A stretch of 64,000 nt of DNA from Acytostelium subglobosum LB1 (taxonomy: Eukaryota; Evosea; Eumycetozoa; Acytosteliales; Acytosteliaceae): contig NW_012236513.1 in the NCBI RefSeq assembly GCF_000787575.1, positions 124,001 through 188,000 of the forward strand. Reading direction: 5' to 3'. A program made the translations under genes and the position numbers. Position 1 is the first letter of the stretch. Every line of letters begins with the position of its first letter. Below, one piece after another: positions 44,871-54,136 of this stretch. A model generated the notes under the pieces. The model saw only the letters and a program-made list of their open reading frames with translations. It ran no database searches and was not told the origin of the DNA.

Positions 44871-46874
44871 TTATTTGATTTCCAGCTTCTTGAGACGATC
44901 ACGAGCGATACATACTAGCTCAGAGAGACCTAGGGCTAGCTCTGATTCGGGTTTGCCGTTGTCCAGTCGCTCTTGGAACACGGGCACAATGGCGGACTTT
45001 GGTCGACCATTGACAAACACAATGAACCTAAATCCATACTTGTCCTCATAGAGCTTGTTCAAACGTTGTAGCTCTTCATGTACTGCCTGAACTTGCTCCG
45101 GTGTCTCTTGTTGCGCGCCACTGGCACTCTGTTCCTTGACCGACAGACTCGATACACTCTTCATCTGAGTGACTGTTGCACCTATTCTTGAATGTGAGTT
45201 GAGGCATTGTGTGCGATCAGCCGTCGACATATTGGCCATTATATCTTGAGCTGTATCCACCAGGTGTTCATAACAAGTGAATGGTCTCCTATCATACAGT
45301 TGCTGGAACAACATTGGTATCTTTTCAAATAACAAGTGGATTGTGCTGGGATAGTTGGGAATGAGTTAGCGATCGAACTATTGATTGATTGAAGATGGTA
45401 CATACTTATCAAATGTATCCTTGTCCAATTGATTAAGCCTGATGATGGGTGGGAGGTGGCAAGAAGGATAGGTGGGCAGGGTGTGGATGTTGGTCGGGAC
45501 GATGCGCACACCACTGAACTCCTTGATGTGACCTTGTTTGCTGGTGTAGATTGGACGTCCGCGAAGAATGGTCTCGATGACTTGTCCATAGAGTTGTTGA
45601 CCAATGTATGGTGAAGCCCTGTTCTTCACGTACATGATGCTGGGATCGACCACAAACGTCTGTTCTGGATCCCATACAACAAAGTCTGCGTCGCGACCCA
45701 CTTTGATCGAACCCTTGCGGTCGTTCATGTTGACAAGCGCGGCAGGCGAGTCACTCATCCACCTTGAGAACTTGGTGATGTCGATGCCACGCTTCTTAGC
45801 CTCGCTCCATATGATAGACAGGCCAAATTGGAGCGATGAGATACCGCCCCAAGCCTTCATAAAGTCGCCCAGGTCCAACAGTTTGAGGTTGACCGTGCAA
45901 GGTGAGTGGTCCGACACAATCAGCTCGATGGTTCCATCCTGGACGGCGCTCCATAGGTCGACCCTGTTGTCAGACTCTCTGATGGGTGGACAGCACTTGT
46001 ACAAAGTGGCGCCATGTGGTACCTGCTCTGAGACAAAGAATAGGTAGTGGAATGTTGTCTCGGCGGTGATTGGAACACCTGCATCGAGAGCTGCGCGCAT
46101 ACTTGGTATGGCCTCATTGGAGGAGAGATGGACGATATGTGTGCGAACGTTGTTCGCCTTGGTCAAGTCGATCACCATGTCGATGGCTTGGTTCTCCGAG
46201 GCCTTTGGTCGGCTGCTCAGGAATGTGTTGTAGTCGCGTGGATCGGCATCTGCGGGCATGTTGGCGATTGCCTCATCAATGGGCTCGGGCACCTCTGCGT
46301 GGAACATCATTACCACATCCTTGCCAATCTGTTTGAGCTCGGCCATCACCTTCATGGCCTTGTCCACTTGTTGTCTGTTGACGTGAGGGAACTCGTCAAT
46401 GCCAGAGTGCACCAGGAAGCTCTTGAAGCCCACGACACCACCCTCCAACACCATGCGCTTGATCTGGTCCTCGTTGTTGGGGATGATTCCACCAAGGAGG
46501 CCAACGTCCACAAAGCACTTGCCTTGCATCGATGCGATCTTGGCCTGAAGTGCGTCGAATGATGTTGTGACAGGGTCGCTGTTGAGTGGCATGTCGATAA
46601 TCGTGGTGACACCGCCCGCTGCCGCGGCTGATGTGGCAGTGACAAAGCCCTCCCATTCAGTGCGGCCAGGCTCATTGACATGGACGTGGCTGTCTACCAA
46701 ACCACCCATCAACACCTCATTATCAGCACAATCACGAACGACACCATACTCTCCTAATGGCAATGAATGTTCATAAGGCAGTATCTGGACTGTCACACCA
46801 TTCTCGATCACTATCGTGGCAGGCTTTATCTCTGATCCAATCACAACTCTCTTGGCTCTAATGATTGACTTCAT
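44871..46874 (-). CDS. Allantoinase fused to OHCU decarboxylase
   Basis: Two steps of purine breakdown in one chain: OHCU decarboxylase makes S-allantoin, and allantoinase opens it to allantoate. Exons 46874-45406 and 45345-44871 give 647 aa. Residues 1-470 are a cyclic amidohydrolase with its metal ligands: [10 protein letters not shown] (His63, His65), VGFKSF (carbamylated Lys), [15 protein letters not shown] and SDHSPC. Residues about 475-647 are OHCU decarboxylase: [12 protein letters not shown], then [33 protein letters not shown] (in place of HPRIG, keeping the catalytic His), [17 protein letters not shown] and [20 protein letters not shown]. The fusion point is split by a 60-base intron. 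An in-frame ATG at 46973 would add 33 low-complexity residues and is less likely. Confidence 0.9.
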
Positions 46875-47204
46875 CCTCTTTCCAATTCTATATCTATCTT
46901 TGTGTAAATGTATGTATGTATATGTTGAGTGATTGATTATTTGATTGATTGCATAGGGGTCTTGAAGGACCATCTTAAGTCCACTTCAAGATTGATCGAG
47001 CAAACATTTGATGGTGTGAGTGCGACCTTTGGCAGAGGTCAATCAGGTGAACTTCCAGTCAACATCAACCACGACACTGAGTAACTGTATATTATATCTT
47101 TATTTCCGATCACATGATGTCGCCAGTGGATCGTGGCTGGTGATCAGTTTTGATCACACGATTGTGGAGACGACCCTTTGATGGGTAAGCAAGCTAGGTG
47201 TGTA
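46875..47204. other. Intergenic, promoter side of the allantoinase fusion gene
   Basis: About 330 bases. It includes a TGTATGTATATG stretch next to the gene and a few GATC/TGATCA words. No gene is seen. Confidence 0.4.
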
Positions 47205-48005
47205 TTAAAGGTGAGCAAGGACTGCAGTAGCATCGGTATGGGAACAACTAAAAGTGTACAAAAGTTAGTTTGATTGTTTGATCGCATGATTGATCGAATG
47301 ATTGATGGGTGGCACTTACTCATCTGGGTTTGACTCGGCACTCTCATAAACGATGTTTCCATTGTTGACGATCAGAACGAATCTCTTGTATCTCCTGACT
47401 GAAGCATCCATGACACCAAGTGACTCCATGTTGATGTCTTCACAAAGCTTGTTGGCCTCAGCAAACTCTGCATTCTCATCGCACAAATGAGTGAGCTATA
47501 TAGTGATTGAGTGAGTATGATTGATTGATTGAGTGTGAATGAATGAATGAGTGAATGAATGAGTGATTGACACATACTCTAATCTTTGGATCTAAACTGA
47601 TGCGGTTGGCCTTCAACATTGGTGCGTCCAGTGTTGACAATGATACAATGTAGTCGACTCCCTTGCTGTATATCTTATCGGCATTCTTAACATATGATGG
47701 TATCTGTTCATGATGTAATGTAAGTGATGTGATGTATGAGTGATCAATCAATCAATGTGATGATAATGATGACTTACAAGTTGGAATTGATCGACTGGGT
47801 GCAATCCAGTGCATCCAACAACGACAACATTCTTGTTGCTAAAGATATCCTTGATTGGGTGCTTGCGGTTGGCCTGATCGATGAAGGTCAGACCCTCTGG
47901 ACATGTCTTAAAGACGTTGGTGCCGACAGTGTAGTGACGGACACCCTGTTGCAATGAGCTTGATGAAGGGGCCACGAGGCGAGTTGCAATGTTTCTGAAT
48001 GCCAT
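47205..48005 (-). CDS. Peroxiredoxin-5-like protein without the peroxidatic cysteine
   Basis: Exons 48005-47778, 47703-47578, 47495-47320 and 47247-47205 join to 190 aa. The first 30 residues (MAFRNIATRLV, Ser-rich, Arg-containing, no acids) look like a mitochondrial presequence. The fold region aligns with Prx5: PIKDIFSNKNVVVVG, IPSYVKNADKIYSKGVDYIVSLSTLDAPML, SVRRYKRFVLIVNNGNIV, and a Cys near the C-terminus (EDCSHTDATAVL) at the resolving-Cys position. The active-site motif PGAFTPGC of Prx5 is replaced by CTGLHPVD: the Pro survives, Thr becomes His and the peroxidatic Cys becomes Asp. A shifted Cys six residues upstream of that Asp (VVGCTG) might act instead. A structural or redox-sensing role is possible. 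Confidence 0.8.
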
Positions 48006-48239
48006 CCTTGTCGTTCGTTTCGTTTCGTTTATATATGTTTATGTATGTTACAGTGAATAAGAGTGATCATTCATTACACTACTTGATAGTGCTCCTGAGT
48101 CCTTCTCACACTCAGAAGTGATCAGCAGTGAAAAAAGACTTCAAAATCAAACAAAAAAACGAAGGACCACACAAACTTCTTAATTTAGAAGTTGTCGGAC
48201 ACCTCCATTCACAAGTCATTCATTTATCCAACACATCAT
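48006..48239. promoter_or_regulatory. Short bidirectional promoter region
   Basis: Only 234 bases separate the start codons of the Prx5-like gene (left) and the phosphoserine phosphatase gene (right), so both promoters must lie here. It contains TTTATATATG near the left gene, two A-rich runs and a GATCA palindrome cluster. No bound factor can be named. Confidence 0.55.
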
Positions 48240-49442
48240 ATGATAATCGAACAAATAATGACTTCTAGAGTTGAATGTGTATTGATATTTGTATCATTGA
48301 GTAAGGAACAGGTCGATCATGAATCAAACTTTGATGTGATCTCAAAGGATATATTGTCACTGGATCAAGATGATGGTGTAAAGGCATTGACATCCTTTGA
48401 AGCCATGGACTATAAGTACTCAAAATGGGTATTACTTGTATCCGACATGGCAACAAAGTCTGTCAAAGACATAGCCGATGCCATCCATCAATATATAGAT
48501 AATCAAAAGGTATGTATTGTATCTATATGCTCAGTATCTGATCACGTGACCTATCTTCTATCACATGACTGATCATGTGACTTGCCTTTTCCATACAAAT
48601 TATTAACGATCTGATTTATCACTTAGATTAAGTTGGATACATACTTTAATACATTGGAGCAATGGAATCATTGCCCTCGCATAGCCGCATTCGACATGGA
48701 TTCCTGTCTGATCAAGAACGAATGTATTGATGAGATGGCCGTGGAGATGAGCGTAGTGGAAAAGGTATCGGAGATCACACGCCGCGCAATGGAGGGCCAG
48801 TACAACTTTGATCAAGCATTGATGGAGCGTCTGGCATTGCTCAAGGGCATGACATTGGCACAGCTCGAGCAGGTGTGGACCCGCATCGAACTCAATCCAG
48901 GCGCATACGCAATGGTTCAAACTCTGAAGCATCTCGGATTCAAAGTGGCCTTGGTCTCTGGCGGCTTCACCTTCTTCTCACATCGTGTTGGCGCGCGTCT
49001 AGGCATGGACTACGTGTACTCCAACCAGTTGGAGTTGGTCGATGGCTGCATGACAGGTGGCATCATTGGATCGATACTCAATGGAGACATGAAGCTCAAG
49101 ATTCTTCAGGAGCTGTCCACACTCAATCAGTGCGAGCAGAGGGATACCCTGGCGATGGGCGATGGCTCAAACGATCGATATATGGTGGCCTATGCACATC
49201 TAGGCGTGGCATACCATGCCAAGTCCGTGCTGAAAGCATCGACACCATTCCACATCAATCACACACCATTACAAAGTGTCTGTTTCTTCCTTTCAAAGAC
49301 TCTCCCACTTCTCACTGGACCATCATCAGAGATCAGATCACTCCTAACTGAGCTTGGAATGAGTCCAGCCACCATCCACGACATCAAACAAGAAGACGAA
49401 CTTATTCGACGATATAACAACGATCAACCAAAACTTCTATAA
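48240..49442 (+). CDS. serB: Phosphoserine phosphatase
   Basis: The last step of serine synthesis: O-phospho-L-serine to L-serine, in the cytosol. Exons 48240-48509 and 48627-49442 join in phase 0 to 361 aa. The first 90 residues resemble an ACT-like regulatory region (VECVLIFVSLSKEQV). The HAD core follows: motif I AFDMDSCLI (nucleophile Asp113, acid Asp115), the cap with substrate-binding EMAVEMSVVEKVSEIT, motif II LVSGGFTFF, motif III Lys in GDMKLKIL, and motif IV MGDGSNDRYM. An alternative start six codons downstream (ATG at 48258) would not change the domain. The long C-terminus contains ATIHDIKQEDELI. Confidence 0.92.
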
Positions 49443-49853
49443 ACTGATTGATTCGATTGATTGATGATTGACTGATCATGTCGACAAGACGACAAAGTCA
49501 CGTCACATTCATTTTCGTTGAATTACACTCACTCTAGAGACATACTCATTCTAAGACAATCATTCGGCATTCTCTAACCCCAGGGCAGATCACTTCATTC
49601 ACACACAACACCCACACTACATTGCGAATCTTGATCAATCAATCATACCCCACTTCCATTTGACACCATCACCCACGCACTAACACTCAATCAACCTTCA
49701 TTCAAACATGAACACATTCATTCGTTTTGGTACTAGTTATTCATTATCATTATCACGTGTATCTATATCACATCTACAACTACTATATATAATAATATAT
49801 ATATTGAGATAATAATTAAAGAGATATAGAGACCAACCAATCATTGATTGAGT
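49443..49853. other. Intergenic, promoter side of the coiled-coil gene
   Basis: About 410 bases, rich in CACTCATT and CAAT words, ending in an ATATAATAATATATAT tract directly upstream of the next start codon. No gene is seen. Confidence 0.5.
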
Positions 49854-52400
49854 ATGAGTAGATCTCTCTCAAAGAGTGGAGGAGTACTCCAACAACTCCA
49901 ACAGCAACAACAGCAACAGCAACAGCAACAACAACAATCACAGATGGATTCAAGTTTGAAGACAATATCATTATCACGCGAGGAGTTTGAAAGACAAAAG
50001 TCACTGCACGACCTACGCGATGAATACGAGCGCAAGATCTCAGCAATCGTGTCATGTCTCCAGGAGAAATCCGAAGAGAACATTGACCTCCACGCAAAGG
50101 TCGGTCGTCTGCAGTCGACTCTGGAGCAGCGTGATCGCGACACAAACAAGGTGATCGAGGGCCTGCACGAGATCATCTCGCACAAGGACGAGGAGATGGG
50201 CGTCGAGCGTCGCAAGACGTCCGAGCTCACACGTCGCCTCGACTCAATGAGCGAGCTGTTCAATGAGATGGCCGACGACAATGTCAAGCTGCGTACAATC
50301 CTCGAGGAGACGCGCAATCGCATGATTCAAGCACAGAAGGAGGTCAACAACGAGGTGGCCAAGGCCGTCAAGAAGTCACAATCCGTCGCGCAGGACCGCA
50401 TTACCCAGCTGCAGGCGCAAGTCGCGCAGCTCCAAGCACAAGTCTCACACCAGCCCACCAGCAACAAGTTGTTGTCTGGCATTACAAAGTTGGTCAACGC
50501 CACTACAGGTCACGGCAAAGACAGCAATAGCAACGGAAACAGCAATGGGACAGCGACATCAACAACATCAACATCAACAACTTCATCACCAAAGAAGGGC
50601 ACAACACTCACACCACCAACGCAATCACCAACAACAACTACAGTCGACTCACCACCTACACCGATGGCGTCTGCCAGCAGCTCAGACCGCCTCACATTGT
50701 TTGGCAACCAGCAGTCGACATTTACAACGCACGAGCAGATGATGGATATATGCATGGAGGAGATCGAGCGTAATGAGATGAGGATGGGCCTGGACCACTT
50801 GCTCGAGACAGACGATCGCTGGATTGCCAAGTACCGCGAGGCCTCCCAACGTGCAGTCACTCGCTCTCTCTTTACAAAGATACTGGACAAGTTTGAAGTG
50901 GACTCGGTCAAGGCGGCCGAGTCGATCGAGCGTCTGCGAGCACATCTGTTGAGTCTGGAGACGAGGAATGATGATCTGGTGCGCGAGCAGGACACGACTG
51001 CCGCCAAGCTGAAAGAGGGCCAGGACACTGTGTTCAAGGAGAGACAGCGTGGCGATGCGTTCAGGGACAGTGCCGTGGAGTACGAGCGTAGGATCAAGGA
51101 CATGGAGACAAGAAACAGCGATAACCTCAGCAAGGAGAGTCAGAGACGTCAAGATGCCGAGTACAATGCCAAGAGAATGAAGAAGAAGATTGAAGAGTTG
51201 GAGTTTTTGCTTGAGGAGCTGCGAGATGACGACTCCGAGTCCAGCTCAGAAGTGTCAGACAGCGACAGTGACAGCGACAGTGATGGCGAGAAGGAAGACA
51301 AGGTGGTTGGTGACGACAAGGTGGAGGAGCATGTTGATAATGTACAAATGAAGATTGAGGAAGATGATGATGACGATGAGGATGACGATGAGGATGACGA
51401 TGATGAGGAGGTCGTGGTCGCGGTCGTCGAGGTGGCGATCAAACATGAAGAGCCAGAGATAGTCAAGAAGGAGGAGGCAGTTGTGGAAGAGAAGGAAGAG
51501 GTCCAAACAGTCATTGTACAGATAGTAGAGAAGGAGGAGGAGCCACTGCCACATCCTCAGCCAGAGCCAAAGGAACAGCCACAGCCACAACAACAAGAGC
51601 AGGAGGATGATATCAAGGTCGCAGCGTCCAGGGTTGGAGACACACCCCTGTCAGCTGCAAGCGATACATCAGCTGGTGACACTGTAGTGGCAGTGATCAA
51701 TGATGTAACATCACAAGTATCTGGATCATCACCAACCAATCATGAATCACCAGTTGAAGTATCACCTGGAACTCAATCACCGCCCCCACCACCTTCACCT
51801 CCACTGGAAGTATCGCCAGAGTCTAAATCCCCGCGGCTGCCACAGCCACAACAGCAATCATCTCCATCTCCATCAACACAATCACCATCACAATCACCAA
51901 CATCATCACCATCAGTCTCACCTCAATCACATTCCCCAACCAAGGAGTCACCATCGCTGGAACCATTGTCAGCTGCTACATCTACATCGACACAGCCAAT
52001 GCCCACTACCCGACAACAACAACTACTTCAGAATAGATCGATCAGTACAGCTAGCTTTGGAAGCAATAGTAGTGGTGGTGGATCAATTAACAACTCACCT
52101 GGACTCAAGCCCACAAGGACAGTCAGTTCCAGTCGTCTTAGCATTGGCGGCATCAGCTCACTCTTGAAGAAGACTGGATTGGGTGGACACAAGGACACAC
52201 ACGATGACAAAGATAAAGAGAAAGAGAAGGAGAAAGACAAAGAAAGAGAGAAAGAGGAAAAGAAACAACGAGAGAAGGAGGAAAAGGAAAGAGAGAGGCG
52301 CGAGAAGGAGGAGCGCAAGTTGAAGGAAAAAGAGGACAAGGAGCGAGAGAAGCGTGAGAAGGAGGAGCTCAAGAAAGGAAAGTCCAGGAAGGACTCCTAG
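49854..52400 (+). CDS. Large coiled-coil protein with acidic, Pro-rich and KE-rich segments
   Basis: Single exon, 848 aa from the ATG at 49854. Order of parts: a polyQ run (about residues 16-35); a heptad-rich coiled coil (LHDLRDEYERKISAIV and on, to about 200); a Ser/Thr/Pro linker; a second coiled coil (about 280-460); a strongly acidic block of D/E runs (about 465-540); a Pro/Ser/Gln-rich region with repeated SPT and PSP words (about 560-730), offering many proline-directed phosphorylation sites; a short globular patch (SSRLSIGGISSLLKKTGLGG); and a C-terminal EKEK/REKE helix that would be a stable charged alpha-helix. I recognise no catalytic domain. A cytoskeletal, centrosomal or scaffold role would fit but is inference. 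Confidence 0.75.
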   Translation: MSRSLSKSGGVLQQLQQQQQQQQQQQQQSQMDSSLKTISLSREEFERQKSLHDLRDEYERKISAIVSCLQEKSEENIDLHAKVGRLQSTLEQRDRDTNKVIEGLHEIISHKDEEMGVERRKTSELTRRLDSMSELFNEMADDNVKLRTILEETRNRMIQAQKEVNNEVAKAVKKSQSVAQDRITQLQAQVAQLQAQVSHQPTSNKLLSGITKLVNATTGHGKDSNSNGNSNGTATSTTSTSTTSSPKKGTTLTPPTQSPTTTTVDSPPTPMASASSSDRLTLFGNQQSTFTTHEQMMDICMEEIERNEMRMGLDHLLETDDRWIAKYREASQRAVTRSLFTKILDKFEVDSVKAAESIERLRAHLLSLETRNDDLVREQDTTAAKLKEGQDTVFKERQRGDAFRDSAVEYERRIKDMETRNSDNLSKESQRRQDAEYNAKRMKKKIEELEFLLEELRDDDSESSSEVSDSDSDSDSDGEKEDKVVGDDKVEEHVDNVQMKIEEDDDDDEDDDEDDDDEEVVVAVVEVAIKHEEPEIVKKEEAVVEEKEEVQTVIVQIVEKEEEPLPHPQPEPKEQPQPQQQEQEDDIKVAASRVGDTPLSAASDTSAGDTVVAVINDVTSQVSGSSPTNHESPVEVSPGTQSPPPPPSPPLEVSPESKSPRLPQPQQQSSPSPSTQSPSQSPTSSPSVSPQSHSPTKESPSLEPLSAATSTSTQPMPTTRQQQLLQNRSISTASFGSNSSGGGSINNSPGLKPTRTVSSSRLSIGGISSLLKKTGLGGHKDTHDDKDKEKEKEKDKEREKEEKKQREKEEKERERREKEERKLKEKEDKEREKREKEELKKGKSRKDS
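49906..49936. repeat. CAG/CAA tract (polyglutamine)
   Basis: Mixed CAG and CAA codons encode the polyQ run near the start of the coiled-coil protein. Confidence 0.8.
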
Positions 52401-52919
52401 TCATCATCCATCAATAATTGTATCATATATTATATAGGCCATCAATCAAACAAAATCAATCATTCAATCAATCATTCAATCAATGATCGAGTAACAATTG
52501 ATGACACCAACAATCCAAATCCAAATCCAAATCCAAAATACACAATAATATTATTTATTAATACCATTATCCATCCAATCAATGATTGGATGGTTCTGGT
52601 TCACTCTACAACTGTGTATCTATCTGATCAATCTTTGTCAGTCTCTGGAAACAATCCCCTTCATTCATTCATTCATTATGTATGGTTGATTGAGTTTTCC
52701 ATGTTTATAGATAGATGTGTTTATGTTGGTATAATGTTGATCATGTGATTGATCATGTGATGGGAGGGTAGGGTGTAAGTAACATTATGTAGTCCGAACG
52801 AATACATCACCCCCCACTCACACATACTCGCTACTTGATTGATCAACCAATCACCCACTATCTACATCAAATGATCACTTATCACCCATCAATACTCGTT
52901 CGACAAGTGATGATAATTC

Positions 52920-52937
52920 TGATCTGACGTCAGATCA
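52920..52937. promoter_or_regulatory. 18-base perfect palindrome with a CRE core
   Basis: TGATCTGACGTCAGATCA is its own reverse complement over all 18 bases and has TGACGTCA, the full CRE/bZIP site, at its centre. It lies about 340 bases upstream of the small Ser/Gly-rich gene, whose promoter also has a good TATA box. Binding by a bZIP homodimer is the obvious hypothesis. Confidence 0.5.
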
Positions 52938-53191
52938 ATCAGTATTAATGTATGTCAATTTAATCAATACAATAAGTCAATAGTAGTAACATTCAACATT
53001 AATGGTCCCTCTCAGATACATCCATGCCAGTCCTATCACTCAATCAAACAAGACTGTGACATCACTGATCAGATATACGTAATATCTATATTTATTTATT
53101 ACTTGAAATCTGGATGATAATGGGATGGATCTAACATTGTATACTTTGATCATGTTGTAAGTTTGACATTGATTATATACTTCCAGTTCAT

Positions 53192-53199
53192 TATAAATA
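53192..53199 (+). promoter_or_regulatory. TATA box of the small Ser/Gly-rich gene
   Basis: TATAAATA lies 79 bases upstream of the ATG at 53278, followed by an A/CAAT-rich leader typical of strongly expressed dictyostelid genes. Confidence 0.55.
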
Positions 53200-53277
53200 C
53201 TGAACCTTCTCGATAGTTAACAGACATCAAATCAAATCAATCAATTTAATCAATCAAACTAACTAACAATCTAAGAA

Positions 53278-53581
53278 ATGACTATCATCAGTATGTTCAA
53301 TCAATCAGTATTCCATCCAAACATGAACTAACATCACTCAATCATTCATTTTAGAATCCATCACTGCCTTGTCCTTCAACGCCTCATCCATGACCCATGG
53401 TTCAATTTCCAGCGGAAGCATGAGCTCCTTCGGCCAATCATCAAACGGAACTGCTGGTGCTGTTGCTGACCTCGGCAAAGCCATTGCTCCAATCATCGAC
53501 ACTGTAACTGGTACTGTCAACGGCCTTTTGGCCACTACCTTCAAGACTGTTGATAGTGTTACCAGCGGACTTGGAATCTAA
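53278..53581 (+). CDS. Small Ser/Gly-rich developmental protein, HssA-like
   Basis: Exon 1 is only 13 bases (53278-53290, coding MTII and one base), followed by a GTATGT intron and exon 2 (53355-53581); the product is 79 aa. The first part is Ser-rich (SSMTHGSISSGSMSSFGQS), the second a small-residue helix (IAPIIDTVTGTVNGLLATTFKTVDSV). A tiny first exon that encodes M-T plus a few residues, then a Ser/Gly-rich body, is the layout of the HssA/7E small-protein family expressed in multicellular development. Codons strongly favour C-ending forms, and an AATAAA lies about 40 bases after the stop, both consistent with high expression. It lacks the long Gly run of typical HssA, so family membership is tentative. 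Confidence 0.65.
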
Positions 53582-54136
53582 ACAGTCCTTCTCCACCTAT
53601 CTTCACATGTGTGTATTGAATAAATACAATGTACATCATCATCAAACTACTATTGACTTTGAGTAAGGGTAGGGTAAGGGGTAGGGTAGGGTAGGGTAAG
53701 GGCAAGGTTGATGAGGTCATAAGTGATCCAACAACAACATACGGTCACTCTAAAATGTAGTTTATTCAATGAATGATGTCATACTTGGGTAAGGGTATTA
53801 GAGCAAGTTAAATGACATAATTGATTGAGTGTCGCTTGAGGGGGAATTAGGGGAGGGGTGGACCTGTGGAGGCGCACTCCCATCAATTCTAAAAATATCT
53901 TCAGTTCGACGAACGAGAGGGTGGGCAGATTCCGCTGATCTTCCTAGAGTGATGGGTTGTTGTTGTTCAATATCCAATTACAAGATCTTTATGATATTAT
54001 GTTTGTTTGAGTGTAGCTTCGGATGATCGATCAAGCATTGATCATCATTCGTACAATCTTTCTTGTTTGATCAAGACAGATAAACAAAAAAAAAAAGAGA
54101 TAATTAGATATAGATAGAGATAAATATTATTCAAAG
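53582..54136. other. Intergenic with telomere-like repeat
   Basis: About 550 bases between the small Ser/Gly-rich gene and the first ComC-like gene. It contains the AATAAA of the former (53619-53624), a TAGGG/TAAGGG tract (53661-53704), a further GGGTAAGGGT near 53790, a G-rich stretch (53838-53860) and an A-run (54087-54097). The 65-codon frame at 53829-54026 does not look like protein. Confidence 0.5.
53661..53704 (+). repeat. Interstitial telomere-like TAGGG/TAAGGG tract
   Basis: A run of seven G-tracts of three or four G separated by TA or TAA (GAGTAAGGGTAGGGTAAGGG and onward). The units resemble T(A)AGGG-type telomere repeats. Any four adjacent tracts could form a G-quadruplex on the plus strand. 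It lies in ordinary intergenic DNA, not at a chromosome end. Confidence 0.75.

Larger units (their letters stand above)
52401..53277. other. Intergenic with repeats, a CRE palindrome and a TATA box
   Basis: About 880 bases. It holds a CCAAAT repeat (52515-52540), CATT repeats, TGATCA clusters, a C-run with CACTCACAC (52808-52826), the perfect palindrome at 52920-52937 and a TATAAATA box at 53192-53199. The right part is most likely the promoter of the small Ser/Gly-rich gene. No gene is seen. Confidence 0.55.

Noticed and set aside
46047-46562. 171-codon plus-strand frame with His/Leu-rich composition
   Set aside because: It is antisense of the allantoinase catalytic region, which is clearly the real coding strand.
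46875-46973. Upstream ATG extending the allantoinase by 33 residues
   Set aside because: The extension is low-complexity (Tyr/His/Ile-rich), and the family starts at the [13 protein letters not shown] block.
49841-50323. Ser/Arg/Cys-rich minus-strand frame
   Set aside because: It is antisense of the polyQ and coiled-coil coding region.
53829-54026. 65-codon plus-strand frame
   Set aside because: Composition is erratic and it overlaps G-rich noncoding DNA; no evidence of coding.
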